This document shows, piece after piece, positions 33,936-42,836 of a stretch of DNA of 64,000 nucleotides. This DNA is from Thalassobius sp047123305 (GTDB lineage: Bacteria; Pseudomonadota; Alphaproteobacteria; Rhodobacterales; Rhodobacteraceae). The notes beneath the pieces were generated by a model. The model made no database searches, had not been told where the DNA came from, and saw only the letters and a program-made list of their open reading frames with translations. The position numbers and the translations under genes are program-made. Every line of letters starts with the position of its first letter. Position 1 is the stretch's first letter. The DNA lies in assembly GCF_047123305.1 (NCBI RefSeq), contig NZ_CP138918.1:2046001-2110000 (forward strand), written 5' to 3'.

Positions 33936-35102
33936 ATGACATTGACACTTCCGACCTACAGTGGGGCGCTGCAGAGCTACACCTTAACGGGCACCCCGAT
34001 TGTGCCGCGTGCGCCGAAACGAGCTTTCACCCGCACGGCGTTTGCAGCTGCACATGTGGTTTCAGATCCTTTGGCCGAACGCGACCCGTGGTTGGGGCGG
34101 CCAGCGGTGGATTGGGAAAACACATTGCGGTTCCGGCATGGCCTTTGGGATCAGGGATTGGGCCTGGCCGAAGCGATGGACACCGCGCAGCGCGGTATGG
34201 GGGTGGACTGGCTGACGGCAAAGGAGCTGATCGAGCGGACGATGGTCGAAGCCAAGGCCCATCCCCTGAAGCCCCGCGTTGCCTGTGGTGCAGGGACAGA
34301 TCATGTCGCCGCAGAAGAACTCAATAGCGAAGCCGCCATCATTGCGGCCTATAGCCATCAGATGGAGGCCATCGAGGCCGCAGGCGGACAGGTTATCCTG
34401 ATGGCCAGCCGTGCGATGGCGGCTCTAGGCGGGGACCCTGAGGTCTATGCGCGCGTCTACAGTCACCTAATCACGCAGGCCAAAGACCCCGTTGTGTTGC
34501 ACTGGCTTGGCGACAAGTTTGACCCCGCGCTCAAAGGATATTGGGGCGCAGCCGATCTGGAACGGGCGGCGGACAGCGTTCTGTCGATCATTGAAACCCA
34601 TGTGAATAAGATCGACGGGATCAAGATTTCGCTACTGGAACAAGCGTGCGAAGAACAGTTCCGCGCCCGCCTGCCTGCCGGTGTCCGCCTCTACACCGGG
34701 GATGACTTCAACTATGCAGCTTTGATCGAAGGGGACGGGGACCATTATTCCCATGCCCTGCTTGGGATCTTTGCCGCCATCGCCCCGGCTGCTGCACAAG
34801 GTCTGGAAGCCTTGGCCGATGGCGACCGCGAGACCTATCATGCCTTGCTGACCCCTACAGTGCCGTTGTCGCGCGAGATCTTCAAAGCACCAACGCAGTT
34901 CTACAAGGCTGGTATTGCCTTCCTGGCCTGGCTGAACGGCTGGCAGAGCCATTTCATCATGCCCGGCGGGTTCCAGTCCGCCCGAGAGATCAGCCATTAC
35001 GCCGAAGTGTTCCGTCTGGCAGACCAGTCCGGCATGTTGCGGGATCCGGATTTGGCAGCTAACCGCATGCGACAGTTGCTAATTCTCTATGGGATTGGGT
35101 AA
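33936..35102 (+). CDS. DUF993 family protein, dihydrodipicolinate-synthase-like TIM barrel
   Basis: 388 residues. The pattern (RPAVDWENTLRFRHGLWDQG, GLAEAMDTAQRGMG, KIDGIKISLLEQACEEQFR, GDDFNYAALIEGDGDHYSHA) is that of DUF993, which is related to the DapA/NanA aldolase fold; a Lys in KISLL occupies a place consistent with Schiff-base chemistry, though this is inferred. DUF993 genes recur beside Gfo/Idh dehydrogenases and sugar transporters. A retro-aldol step giving glyceraldehyde or a related C3 unit would link it to the glycerate kinase gene downstream. Confidence 0.82.
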   Translation: MTLTLPTYSGALQSYTLTGTPIVPRAPKRAFTRTAFAAAHVVSDPLAERDPWLGRPAVDWENTLRFRHGLWDQGLGLAEAMDTAQRGMGVDWLTAKELIERTMVEAKAHPLKPRVACGAGTDHVAAEELNSEAAIIAAYSHQMEAIEAAGGQVILMASRAMAALGGDPEVYARVYSHLITQAKDPVVLHWLGDKFDPALKGYWGAADLERAADSVLSIIETHVNKIDGIKISLLEQACEEQFRARLPAGVRLYTGDDFNYAALIEGDGDHYSHALLGIFAAIAPAAAQGLEALADGDRETYHALLTPTVPLSREIFKAPTQFYKAGIAFLAWLNGWQSHFIMPGGFQSAREISHYAEVFRLADQSGMLRDPDLAANRMRQLLILYGIG

Positions 35103-36109
35103 TGATGCCTATGGCCAAACGCTCTACGATCATTGATGTCGCCAAACAGGCAGGGGTTTCCAAATCCACCGTCTCGCTTGTGCTGCAAAACAGTCCCTCG
35201 GTGAAGGAAGACACGCGCATCAAAGTACGCGAAGCGATGCAGGCGGTCGGCTATGTCTACAACCGTGGCGCTGCCAACCTGCGAGGCGCCAATGCAGGGC
35301 TGATCGGTCTGGTGATTAACAATCTGCGCAATCCCTACTACACCGAACTGGGGGTCAGCGCGCAGATGGCGCTGTCGCAGAAAGGCTTTGCGGCGGTTGT
35401 TGGCAATTCCAATGAAGACCCTGATATTGAGACAGATCTGATCAAGTCGATGCTGGAGCATGGGGTTGACGCTTTGATGATCGCCCCCTGTTATGGAGGC
35501 GATGGCGCAGGGTTTCAGGCTGCCTTGAAATCGGGGATTCCGGTGATGCAGGTGCTGCGCCAACACGAGACGTTGGGGGAGCAAGCGCCATTCTGCTCTA
35601 TGGATTACCGTGATGGCAGCCTGCAGGCCGCCCAACACCTGATCGACAGTGGCGCCAAGGAAATCGCCTTTGTTGGCGGTGACGAGATCACGGCGATTGC
35701 CGTTGAGCGGCGCAGCGGTCTGGAACAACTCGCCGCGCAGCACAATCTGCGTCTGCATCTGTTCCCGGGGCAGGCGAGCCGGACCTTCGGTTATGACACC
35801 GCCCGAGAAATCGTCACCTCTTACCCCAAGATCGATGCGGCACTTGCCTTCAACGATCTGGTGGCCATCGGCATGATCGGCGGGCTGAGTGCTGAAGGCG
35901 TGACCCCAGGCCAAGACTTTAAGCTGATCGGGTTCGACGACATTGAAGAAGCCAGCCAGAGCTACCCCCGCCTGACCACCGTGCGGTGTGACGTAAATGA
36001 ATTTGGTGGCCGCACGGCGAATATGTTGCTGAACTGGTTGGAAAACGGGGTGCACCCTGGTGTGCCCGCGCGAATGAAAGTGGACCTGATCCACCGGGCC
36101 ACCGCCTAA
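35102..36109 (+). CDS. LacI-family transcriptional regulator
   Basis: 335 residues from ATG 35102, which overlaps the DUF993 stop; ATG 35105 or 35111 are also possible. HTH STIIDVAKQAGVSKSTVSLV at about 8-27, hinge near ANLRGANAG and a sugar-binding periplasmic-protein-like core (LIGLVINNLRNPYYTEL, AFNDLVAIGMI, IGFDDIEEASQSYPRLTTV). It is encoded inside the operon it probably represses through the palindromes at 20518-20554; an autoregulated arrangement. Confidence 0.93.
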   Translation: MMPMAKRSTIIDVAKQAGVSKSTVSLVLQNSPSVKEDTRIKVREAMQAVGYVYNRGAANLRGANAGLIGLVINNLRNPYYTELGVSAQMALSQKGFAAVVGNSNEDPDIETDLIKSMLEHGVDALMIAPCYGGDGAGFQAALKSGIPVMQVLRQHETLGEQAPFCSMDYRDGSLQAAQHLIDSGAKEIAFVGGDEITAIAVERRSGLEQLAAQHNLRLHLFPGQASRTFGYDTAREIVTSYPKIDAALAFNDLVAIGMIGGLSAEGVTPGQDFKLIGFDDIEEASQSYPRLTTVRCDVNEFGGRTANMLLNWLENGVHPGVPARMKVDLIHRATA

Positions 36110-36122
36110 ACAAGGTAGACAC

Positions 36123-37382
36123 ATGCAAGATCGGAAATCCTATCTGGAGGCTCTGTTCAGGGCCGCCATCAAATCTGCTGACCCCGTGAACGCTATCCCG
36201 CAGCATCTGCCACCTCGACCGGAGGGGCGTGTGGTGGTGATCGGCAGCGGCAAAGCCTCGGCCCGGATGGCGGAGGTTGTGGAACAGGTTTGGGGGCCGG
36301 TCGAAGGGCTGATCATCACCCGATATGGCTATGCGCGCCCAACGCAAAAGATACGGATTGTGGAGGCCGCACACCCGGTGCCTGACCGCGCTGGTCTTGA
36401 GGCAACCCAACAAATGTTTGATTTGCTGTCCAGTTGCGGACAGGGCGATACTGTGCTGGCATTGATGTCTGGCGGGGCTTCTGCTTTGTTGAGCTGCCCC
36501 TCCGCAGGGATGACGCTTGCAGATGAACAAGAGCTACATCAGGCGCTGTTGTCCTCTGGCGCGCCGATTTCGACGATGAACTTGATCCGCAAACATTTCT
36601 CTGGGGTTAAGGGCGGGCAACTGGCAGCGGCAGCCTATCCAGCAGAGGTGATTGGTCTGTTGATTTCCGATGTTCCGGGAGATGACCCGGGAGAGATTGG
36701 ATCGGGCCCCACCGTTGGGGAGGACCGCCCGGAAAGCACGGCCTGCGCAGCCGCACAACAGATTGGTTTGGGGGCGCTGATTGAACGTTTGGGCGGGGCG
36801 CGGGCCAGCACGGTTGTGCCAACCCAAGACCCGCGTTTGTCCACAACAACCAACCGGATTATTGCGGCGCCCATGCAGGCGCTCGAAGCGGCGGCCTCCG
36901 CAGCGGGGCGTTCGGTGCGCGTAGAGATTCTGGGCGATGCGCTGGAGGGGGAAGCCGCAGAGCTGGCCCGTGCCCAGGTTGCCTTGGCCAAAACCCGGCA
37001 GAAAACGCTAGGCAAAGACGAAACCTTGCTATTGCTTTCAGGCGGTGAATGTACCGTTTCAGGCCGCGGGTCCGGTGTCGGGGGACCCAATGCCGAATTT
37101 GCCCTGTCGGCAGCCATTGCGCTTGGCGATCACACAGGGATTGCGATCCTGGCTGGGGACACCGATGGGGTAGACGGGGCTGCCGAAGTGGCTGGTGCTT
37201 TTGTGGATGGCACAACACTGGCCAGAGCCAAAGCTGCATCGCTTGATCCTGAAGACGCGCTTAAGGCCCATGACAGCCATAGCTTCTTTGCCCAGCTGGG
37301 GGACCAAATCCTCACGGGTCCCACCCTCACCAATGTGAACGATTTTCGCGCCATTCTGATCGAGGGTTGTGAGGTGGCTTGA
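36123..37382 (+). CDS. Glycerate 2-kinase (GckA/TtuD, MOFRL family)
   Basis: 419 residues. DUF4147 N-terminal domain (VVVIGSGKASARMAEVVE, EAAHPVPD, ALMSGGASALLSCP, LIRKHFSGVKGGQLA, LLISDVPGDDPGEIGSGPT) and C-terminal MOFRL domain (LLLSGGECTVSGRGSGVGGPNAEF, ILAGDTDGVDGAAEVAGAFVDG). The family phosphorylates D-glycerate to 2-phosphoglycerate. As last gene of the operon it indicates that glycerate is a pathway product that feeds lower glycolysis. Confidence 0.93.
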   Translation: MQDRKSYLEALFRAAIKSADPVNAIPQHLPPRPEGRVVVIGSGKASARMAEVVEQVWGPVEGLIITRYGYARPTQKIRIVEAAHPVPDRAGLEATQQMFDLLSSCGQGDTVLALMSGGASALLSCPSAGMTLADEQELHQALLSSGAPISTMNLIRKHFSGVKGGQLAAAAYPAEVIGLLISDVPGDDPGEIGSGPTVGEDRPESTACAAAQQIGLGALIERLGGARASTVVPTQDPRLSTTTNRIIAAPMQALEAAASAAGRSVRVEILGDALEGEAAELARAQVALAKTRQKTLGKDETLLLLSGGECTVSGRGSGVGGPNAEFALSAAIALGDHTGIAILAGDTDGVDGAAEVAGAFVDGTTLARAKAASLDPEDALKAHDSHSFFAQLGDQILTGPTLTNVNDFRAILIEGCEVA

Positions 37383-37500
37383 AGTGGCAGGACTTATTTC
37401 GCGGGGCAATCCGCGTGTTTTTCACCATCCCTCGGCCGATGGCTGTGTTGCCGTCGCGGGTTCTTTTCTTGGCACTCAAGTGCAGGCATAAGCCCCGGCT

Positions 37501-38256
37501 TCAGTCAAACGTATCCTGAATATGCGCCGCGGTCTCTCGCAATGCATTTTCGATGGTGCGGCGTTGCATGGGAAACCGCGATGAGGGCACCGGCACAGAG
37601 ATTGCGTGCAGACCGCCACCCCAGTCGGTGAAACAGAAGCCAATTGCCGACACTCCGCCCGAGTGCTCGTCAAGGTCATAAGCCAGCCCGGCACTGCGGA
37701 TCTGCGCCAATTCTGCAAGGAAGCTGTTCAGATCGGCCTGCACGCCATTTCGATCCCATTCATTGCGGATCAGCTTGATGGCGTCTTCGGCGGGCAATTG
37801 CGCAAGACAGGCTTTGCCATTGGCCGTGGTCGTGAGTGGGAAAACCTCTCCGACCTTTGACACTGTGGTCAACCGGTGGGTGCCAGGGACCTGATCCAGA
37901 AACACCATGCCAATGCCGCGCATTACGGCAAGGTCCGTGGTTTCACCAGTTTTCTGGGTCAGTTCTGTCAACAACAGGCGGCAGTGTTCGACGATGTTGT
38001 ACTGTGCGTTTCCGGCCAGGGCGCCCAACTCGGGCCCCAGACGTAGCCCGCCCCCGTTGGCATCACTGATAACAAACTTTTCCTCAGCCAGGGCACTGGT
38101 GATTCTCTGTACCGTAGAGCGGGGCAGATCGACCCGCTCAGCGATTTGTCCCAGGCTCATTCCGGATTGCGCATTTTTCAGAACCCGCAGAATCGCTGCG
38201 GCGCGTGTGATGACCTGAATGCCGGCTTTTTCGCTTTTTAGCTGTTTATCAGTCAT
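37501..38256 (-). CDS. IclR-family transcriptional regulator
   Basis: 251 residues from ATG 38256; in-frame starts at 38301 and 38325 would add an unconserved tail. N-terminal HTH (AAAILRVLKN, SLGQIAERVDLPRSTVQRIT) and C-terminal effector domain (TELTQKTGETTDLAVMRG, PLTTTANGKACLAQLP, ISVPVPSSRF). It is divergent from the cyclase-BKACE operon and convergent with the glycerate kinase gene, so it most likely controls the former. Typical ligands are aromatic or keto acids. Confidence 0.9.
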   Translation of the reverse strand: MTDKQLKSEKAGIQVITRAAAILRVLKNAQSGMSLGQIAERVDLPRSTVQRITSALAEEKFVISDANGGGLRLGPELGALAGNAQYNIVEHCRLLLTELTQKTGETTDLAVMRGIGMVFLDQVPGTHRLTTVSKVGEVFPLTTTANGKACLAQLPAEDAIKLIRNEWDRNGVQADLNSFLAELAQIRSAGLAYDLDEHSGGVSAIGFCFTDWGGGLHAISVPVPSSRFPMQRRTIENALRETAAHIQDTFD

Positions 38257-38321
38257 TTGCTTGGTCTCATCAGGTTGGCGTCTGTTGTTTTGGTTGACCA
38301 TACCGCAGCACGGAGTGTTTC

Positions 38322-38373
38322 GCAATACGGTACACTTAACCCACTATGCGAGCCTTTCTGTTGACCGCATTGC
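38322..38373. promoter_or_regulatory. Candidate IclR operator, inverted GCAATRCGGT motifs
   Basis: GCAATACGGT (38322-38331) on the plus strand and ACCGCATTGC (38364-38373), which reads GCAATGCGGT on the minus strand, face each other 32 bp apart in the divergent gap. The second is itself part of the dyad ACCGCATTGCGGT. The position suits the IclR regulator; binding is inferred. Confidence 0.45.
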
Positions 38374-38473
38374 GGTGCATGCGCATCATTATGCGGGGCA
38401 GGTGGCGCAACCCCCCTGACATTTTGGATGTGAAAAAAACGCCGGAGTCCGGCGAACAGAGGAGATTTGCCCG

Positions 38474-39310
38474 ATGGTTGAAATCCGCGGCATTGAGTTC
38501 CAAGGGAACACTGACAACGACATGGGGTTGGAGTTTTACAACCTCAGCCACCGCTTCGGGTTTCAGAACCCGAACTGGCCCTATTTTCAGGACACCAAAA
38601 TCGAGCGCATCCACTATATGGCCAAGTCTGGTGTGCTGAGCCAACGCATTACCACCACGATGCATGCCACCACCCATATCGACGCGCCGGCCCATGTGGT
38701 TGCGGGCACGCCCTTTATCGATGAGGTGCCGCTGCCGCATTTCTTCGGCACAGGTATTGTTGTGTCCTTGCCCAAAAAGAAGTGGGAGCCGATCACCGGT
38801 GAAGATCTTGAGAAAGCCTGCGGTCACGCGATCCGCCCTGGCGATGTACTGATCATCAACACCGGCTGGCACAAAGAATATGAAGACGGCGACTACTTCG
38901 CTTATTGCCCTGGGTTTGTGCCGTCTGCCGCCGAGTGGATGGTGGAAAAAGGTGTGAAAGTCGTGGGCCACGACACCCAGGCCAATGACCACCCGCTGGC
39001 CACCGCCATTGGCCCGCAGCGCAATGGTCCGCTGCTGCCGCATCTGGAAGAAGAATATAAGGAATGGTCCGGCGGCCGCGATTGGAAGGACGACTTCCCC
39101 GAATGGGAGCCCTGCCACAACATCCTGTTTAAAAAAGGTATTCTCGGGATCGAGAATGTGGGCGGCGATCTCGATGCTGTCACTGGAAAACGCTGCACCT
39201 TTGCCTTCTTCCCATGGAACTGGGACCGCGGTGACGGCTGCATCATCCGTCTGGTGGCCATGATCGACAAAGGTCAGGGCTACCGCATTGAAGCGGGCGA
39301 AACGTTCTGA
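38474..39310 (+). CDS. Cyclase-family metal hydrolase (kynurenine-formamidase-like)
   Basis: 278 residues; AGGAGA lies 8 nt before ATG 38474. The metal motif of the family, H-x-T-T-H-x-D-x-P-x-H, is present as HATTHIDAPAH (His64, His68, Asp70, His74). Conserved HDTQANDHPLATAIGP and the C-terminal FAFFPWNWDRGDGCIIRLVA match bacterial cyclase proteins that hydrolyse amides, lactones or cyclic ketones. First gene of the IclR-controlled operon, so it may open a ring or remove an acyl group from the imported substrate. Confidence 0.85.
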   Translation: MVEIRGIEFQGNTDNDMGLEFYNLSHRFGFQNPNWPYFQDTKIERIHYMAKSGVLSQRITTTMHATTHIDAPAHVVAGTPFIDEVPLPHFFGTGIVVSLPKKKWEPITGEDLEKACGHAIRPGDVLIINTGWHKEYEDGDYFAYCPGFVPSAAEWMVEKGVKVVGHDTQANDHPLATAIGPQRNGPLLPHLEEEYKEWSGGRDWKDDFPEWEPCHNILFKKGILGIENVGGDLDAVTGKRCTFAFFPWNWDRGDGCIIRLVAMIDKGQGYRIEAGETF

Positions 39311-39378
39311 TCGCACGCTCACCTGCCGGGGCTGCTGCACAGTGTAGCTCCGGCATCTTCTACCCATAGGAGCGCCCC

Positions 39379-39723
39379 ATGCACCTAAAACGTTTCAGAG
39401 ACGCCGTGCCCTATGAGGCCCCCAATCACCACGGTTGTTTTGGCCTGCGGTTGCAGGGGTTCGAGGCGGAAGGCCCCCAGAACCAATGGGTTGGCTTCAG
39501 CCAGTTTTTGCCAGGGGGCGGCGCGGGGCCGGACAGTACGCCGTTTGAAAAGGTCTACGTCCTGCTGGAGGGCGAAATGACCGTCATTGTGGACGGGGAA
39601 GAGACCGTGCTGGCCCCGATGGACAGCTGCACAATCGCGCCGAATGAGGTGCGTATCCTCGTCAATCGCTCAAATCAGACCGCAAAAATGCTGGTCGTCA
39701 TCCCTTATCCGCCGGAGACCTAA
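39379..39723 (+). CDS. Cupin-domain protein
   Basis: 114 residues, single conserved beta-barrel (FEKVYVLLEGEMTVIVDGEE, then MDSCTIAPNEVRILVNRSNQ). The first metal His motif of typical cupins is not clear: the usual His positions are replaced around GGAGPDSTPFEKVYV, so it may not bind metal in the normal way. Preceded by TAGGAG and followed three bases later by an SDR. Role unknown; small cupins in such operons often bind or isomerise intermediates. Confidence 0.8.
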   Translation: MHLKRFRDAVPYEAPNHHGCFGLRLQGFEAEGPQNQWVGFSQFLPGGGAGPDSTPFEKVYVLLEGEMTVIVDGEETVLAPMDSCTIAPNEVRILVNRSNQTAKMLVVIPYPPET

Positions 39724-39726
39724 GAC

Positions 39727-40525
39727 ATGACTGTAATGGCGAACCCCCTAACGATGTTTGATGTGAAAGGGCAGGTGGCGTTGATCACTGGCGCATCCGG
39801 CGCCTTTGGCATGGTGGCTGCACGCATTCTGGCAGGTGCCGGCTGCAAGCTGGTGCTGGCCGCTGGCAATCAGGCCGCATTGGATGAGATCGCGGAGGAG
39901 TGCCGCGCGCTGGGATCCGAGGTTATGGCGCTGAACCAGCGGCCCTCGGACGAGGCGGCCTGCCAGTCCCTGATTGACGAGGCTGTGGCCTGTTTTGGCC
40001 AATTGGACATCCTTGTGGTGGCCTCGGGCATGAACAAGGTGGCGCTGATCAACGACATGGCACCGGAAACCTTCACCGATGTGATGGACGCCAATGTCAC
40101 CCAAAGCTGGCTATTGGCGCGCGCCGCGGCGGGCCAGATGAAAGCACAGGGGCAGGGCGGTAAGATTGTTCTGGTGTCCTCAGCCCGTGGATTGCTGGGC
40201 CATCCGGCGGGCTACACCGCCTATTGCGCCTCAAAAGGCGGCGGTGGATGGCATCACCAAATCGCTTGGCTGCGAATTGGGGCCCACCGGGATCACTGTA
40301 AATGCCATTGCCCCCACTGTGTTCCGCTCACCTTTGACGGCCTGGATGTTCGAAGACAGTGAAGAGGCCACCAAGGTGCGCAACGGCTTCCTGACGCGTG
40401 TGCCTAAGGGCCGTCTGGGCGAGCCTGAGGATCTGGCAGGGCCGCTTTTGTTCCTCGCCTCAAAAGCGTCGGATTTCTACACCGGGCATATTCTCTATGC
40501 CGACGGCGGCTATACGGCGGGGTGA
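39727..40525 (+). pseudogene. SDR-family oxidoreductase, interrupted by one frameshift
   Basis: Two frames join into a normal SDR of about 265 residues. The first (39727 to about 40240) has TGASGAFG, Ser in LVSSARG and Tyr-Lys in TAYCASKG; the second (from about 40241 to 40525) has AVDGITKSLGCELGPTGITV, NAIAPTVFRSP and YADGGYTAG. The break is one extra G at 40237-40242 (aaaggcGgcggtg); removing it restores SKGAVDGITK. All catalytic residues are kept. Either a recent mutation or a base-call error. Next to the 3-hydroxyacyl-CoA-dehydrogenase-type gene it would supply a keto group in this pathway. Confidence 0.83.
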
Positions 40526-40528
40526 GCG

Positions 40529-41464
40529 ATGATGGCTAATTCAAAGAATATCGCTGTCATTGGCGCCGGGTTGATGGGCCACGGTATTGCGCTGACCCTG
40601 GCGCGGGCGGGGCATCTGGTGACGGTTACCGATCCCATGGCGGAGGCCCGCGATGCCTTACCCGCACGGGTGCGCGCCAGCATGGCGGCGATGGGCTGCG
40701 CTGAGGCTGAGATTTCCGAAACCCTGACCCGGATCGAGGTTGCTGATAGCACCGGTGCCGCCGTGGGCTCTGCTGACATTGTGTTTGAGGCAGCCCCCGA
40801 GAAGATGGCGTTGAAACAAGCGATTTTTGCCGAGGTGGAGGTCCACGCGCCAGAAGGCTGCATTCTGGCCTCCAACACTTCGGTCATGCCGATCACCGAA
40901 ATCATGTCGGGCCTCAAACATAAGGACCGGGCCTTGGGCACCCATTGGTGGAACCCGCCGCATATGATCCCGCTGGTCGAGGTGGTCAAAACCGAATGGA
41001 CACGCGCCGATCTGGCGCAGGAGGTCTTTGACCTCTTGGCAGCGGCGGGCAAGACACCGGTGATGGTGGCCAAAGATGTGCCCGGATTCATCGGCAACCG
41101 TTTGCAGCACGCGCTATGGCGTGAAGCGATCAGCCTGGTGGAAAACGGTATCTGTGATGCGGCGGCGGTTGATACCGTTGTGAAATCCAGCTTTGGCCGG
41201 CGTCTGGCCGTGTTGGGGCCGCTGGAAAATGCCGACCTCGTTGGCACCGATCTGACGCTCGATATCCATCAGAACGTACTGCACGACATCGAGGCCCGCC
41301 AAGGCCCGTCCCCCTATCTGGAGCAACTGGTTAACGCGGGGCAGCTGGGCGTCAAGTCAGGGCAGGGCTTTCGCAATTGGACCCCTGAAGAGGCCGAGGC
41401 CGTGCGCTTGACGGTCGCCAATTATCTCAAGGAACTCGAGGGAATTCTGAAACAAAGCAACTGA
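40529..41464 (+). CDS. 3-hydroxyacyl-CoA dehydrogenase-family NAD-dependent oxidoreductase
   Basis: 311 residues. NAD site IGAGLMGHGIALTLARAGH at the N terminus; the catalytic segment reads GTHWWNPPHMIPLVEVVKT in place of the usual HFFNP, as in single-domain 3-hydroxyacid and carnitine/lambda-crystallin-type members; the C-terminal domain starts about residue 185 (PGFIGNRLQHALWREA). It should oxidise a 3-hydroxy acid to a 3-keto acid, which is the substrate class of the BKACE at the operon end. No hydratase or thiolase part is fused. Confidence 0.88.
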   Translation: MMANSKNIAVIGAGLMGHGIALTLARAGHLVTVTDPMAEARDALPARVRASMAAMGCAEAEISETLTRIEVADSTGAAVGSADIVFEAAPEKMALKQAIFAEVEVHAPEGCILASNTSVMPITEIMSGLKHKDRALGTHWWNPPHMIPLVEVVKTEWTRADLAQEVFDLLAAAGKTPVMVAKDVPGFIGNRLQHALWREAISLVENGICDAAAVDTVVKSSFGRRLAVLGPLENADLVGTDLTLDIHQNVLHDIEARQGPSPYLEQLVNAGQLGVKSGQGFRNWTPEEAEAVRLTVANYLKELEGILKQSN

Positions 41465-41508
41465 AGTTTAAGCGTTGTCAGCGGGGAGGCTGGCAAAAGG
41501 AGGACGAT

Positions 41509-42789
41509 ATGACCAAGACACTGAAACACTTGCCGCGCCGTCGGTTTTTGCAAGCAGGCGCCGCCGCTTTGGCCGCACCTGCGCTGTTGAAAAGCACCCG
41601 CGCCTATGCCGCCAACCCCACGTTGCGCATCGGGCACGTCAGTCCGCGCACCGGACCGCTGGCCGGTTTTGCCGAGGCAGATGACTACGTTCTGAAGGGG
41701 ATCGAACAGGCCTTTGCTGCCGGTTTGGAAAACAACGGTAAGTCCTGGAATGTTGAGATCATTTCAAAAGACAGCCAGTCCAACCCCAACCGCGCCGCCG
41801 AGGTGGCTGCCGACCTGATCCTTGGTGAGGAGGTGGACATTATCGTGGCCGCTTCGACGCCGGACACTGTTAACCCCGTTGCCGATCAGGCCGAGGTGAA
41901 CGAAGTGCCCTGCATCACTACTGATTGCCCCTGGCAGCCGTATTTCTTTGGCCGCAATGGCGTTCCGGGGGAGGGGTTCCAGTCGACTTATCACTTCTTC
42001 TGGGGCCTGGAGGATGTGATCTATTCCTTCCTGGAGCTGTGGGATGCGTCCGGCGCCAATCCGGTTGTGGGCGGGCTGTTTCCCAATGACGCTGATGGCA
42101 ACGCTTGGGGCCATCCAGAGCTGGGTCTGCCCAAGCCGCTGGCGGTGTTTGGCTATGACTTGATTGATCCCGGCCGCTACCAACCGCTGTCGGATGATTT
42201 CAGCAATTACATCTCTGCCTTCAAAGAGGCCTGCTGTGAAATCGTGACTGGCAACATGATCCCGCCGGACTTTGCAACCTTCTGGGCGCAGGCGGCCCAG
42301 CAGGGGTTCCACCCGAAGGTTGTGACCATCGGCAAAGCATTGCTGTTCCCCTCCTTTATTGAAAGTCTCGGCGCGCGTGGCGACGGGTTGACCTCGGAGG
42401 TGTGGTGGACACCAAACCACCCGTTCTCTTCTTCGCTGAACGGCACCTCGTCCCGACAGTTGGTCGAGGGCTACACCGCCGAAACAGGTCGTCCCTGGAC
42501 CCAGCCGATGGGCTTCAAACACGCGCTGTTTGAGGTTGCTGCCGATGTCATTCGCCGGGCGGAGGATCTGGAAGATCCCGAGGCCATCGTTGCTGCCATT
42601 GCGGCAACGCAAATGTCCACCATCGTGGGCAAAGTCGACTGGTCGGATGGTCCCATGAACAACGTCACCAAAACACCTTTGGCCGCGGGCCAATGGCAGA
42701 AGGCCGGCGACACGTTCAATCTGGAAGTTGTTGCCAGCTACGGCGTGCAGGGGATCGAACAAACGGCAGATTTGAAACTGCTGTCCTAA
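41509..42789 (+). CDS. ABC transporter substrate-binding protein, LivK-type, Tat-exported
   Basis: 426 residues; AGGAGG precedes ATG 41509. The N terminus has a twin-arginine signal (RRRFLQAGAAALAAPALL), suggesting export through Tat, with cleavage after AYA. The mature domain is the type I periplasmic-binding fold of hydrophobic/branched amino-acid transporters (LRIGHVSPRTGPLAGFAEAD, VDIIVAASTPDTVNPVADQAE). Such proteins also bind amides, aromatics and urea. Its ligand is the likely pathway substrate. Confidence 0.9.
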   Translation: MTKTLKHLPRRRFLQAGAAALAAPALLKSTRAYAANPTLRIGHVSPRTGPLAGFAEADDYVLKGIEQAFAAGLENNGKSWNVEIISKDSQSNPNRAAEVAADLILGEEVDIIVAASTPDTVNPVADQAEVNEVPCITTDCPWQPYFFGRNGVPGEGFQSTYHFFWGLEDVIYSFLELWDASGANPVVGGLFPNDADGNAWGHPELGLPKPLAVFGYDLIDPGRYQPLSDDFSNYISAFKEACCEIVTGNMIPPDFATFWAQAAQQGFHPKVVTIGKALLFPSFIESLGARGDGLTSEVWWTPNHPFSSSLNGTSSRQLVEGYTAETGRPWTQPMGFKHALFEVAADVIRRAEDLEDPEAIVAAIAATQMSTIVGKVDWSDGPMNNVTKTPLAAGQWQKAGDTFNLEVVASYGVQGIEQTADLKLLS

Positions 42790-42796
42790 GCGTATC

Positions 42797-42818
42797 GCGG
42801 CGCCAGAAATGGCGCCGC
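42797..42818 (+). promoter_or_regulatory. Intergenic stem-loop between LivK- and LivG-type genes
   Basis: GCGGCGCC and GGCGCCGC form a perfect 8-bp stem with a 6-nt loop, no T-run. The location mirrors the hairpin at 26779 in the other ABC operon, again between binding protein and the rest, and may set expression ratios. Confidence 0.5.
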
Positions 42819-42836
42819 ATCGGAAAAGAGAGTGCC

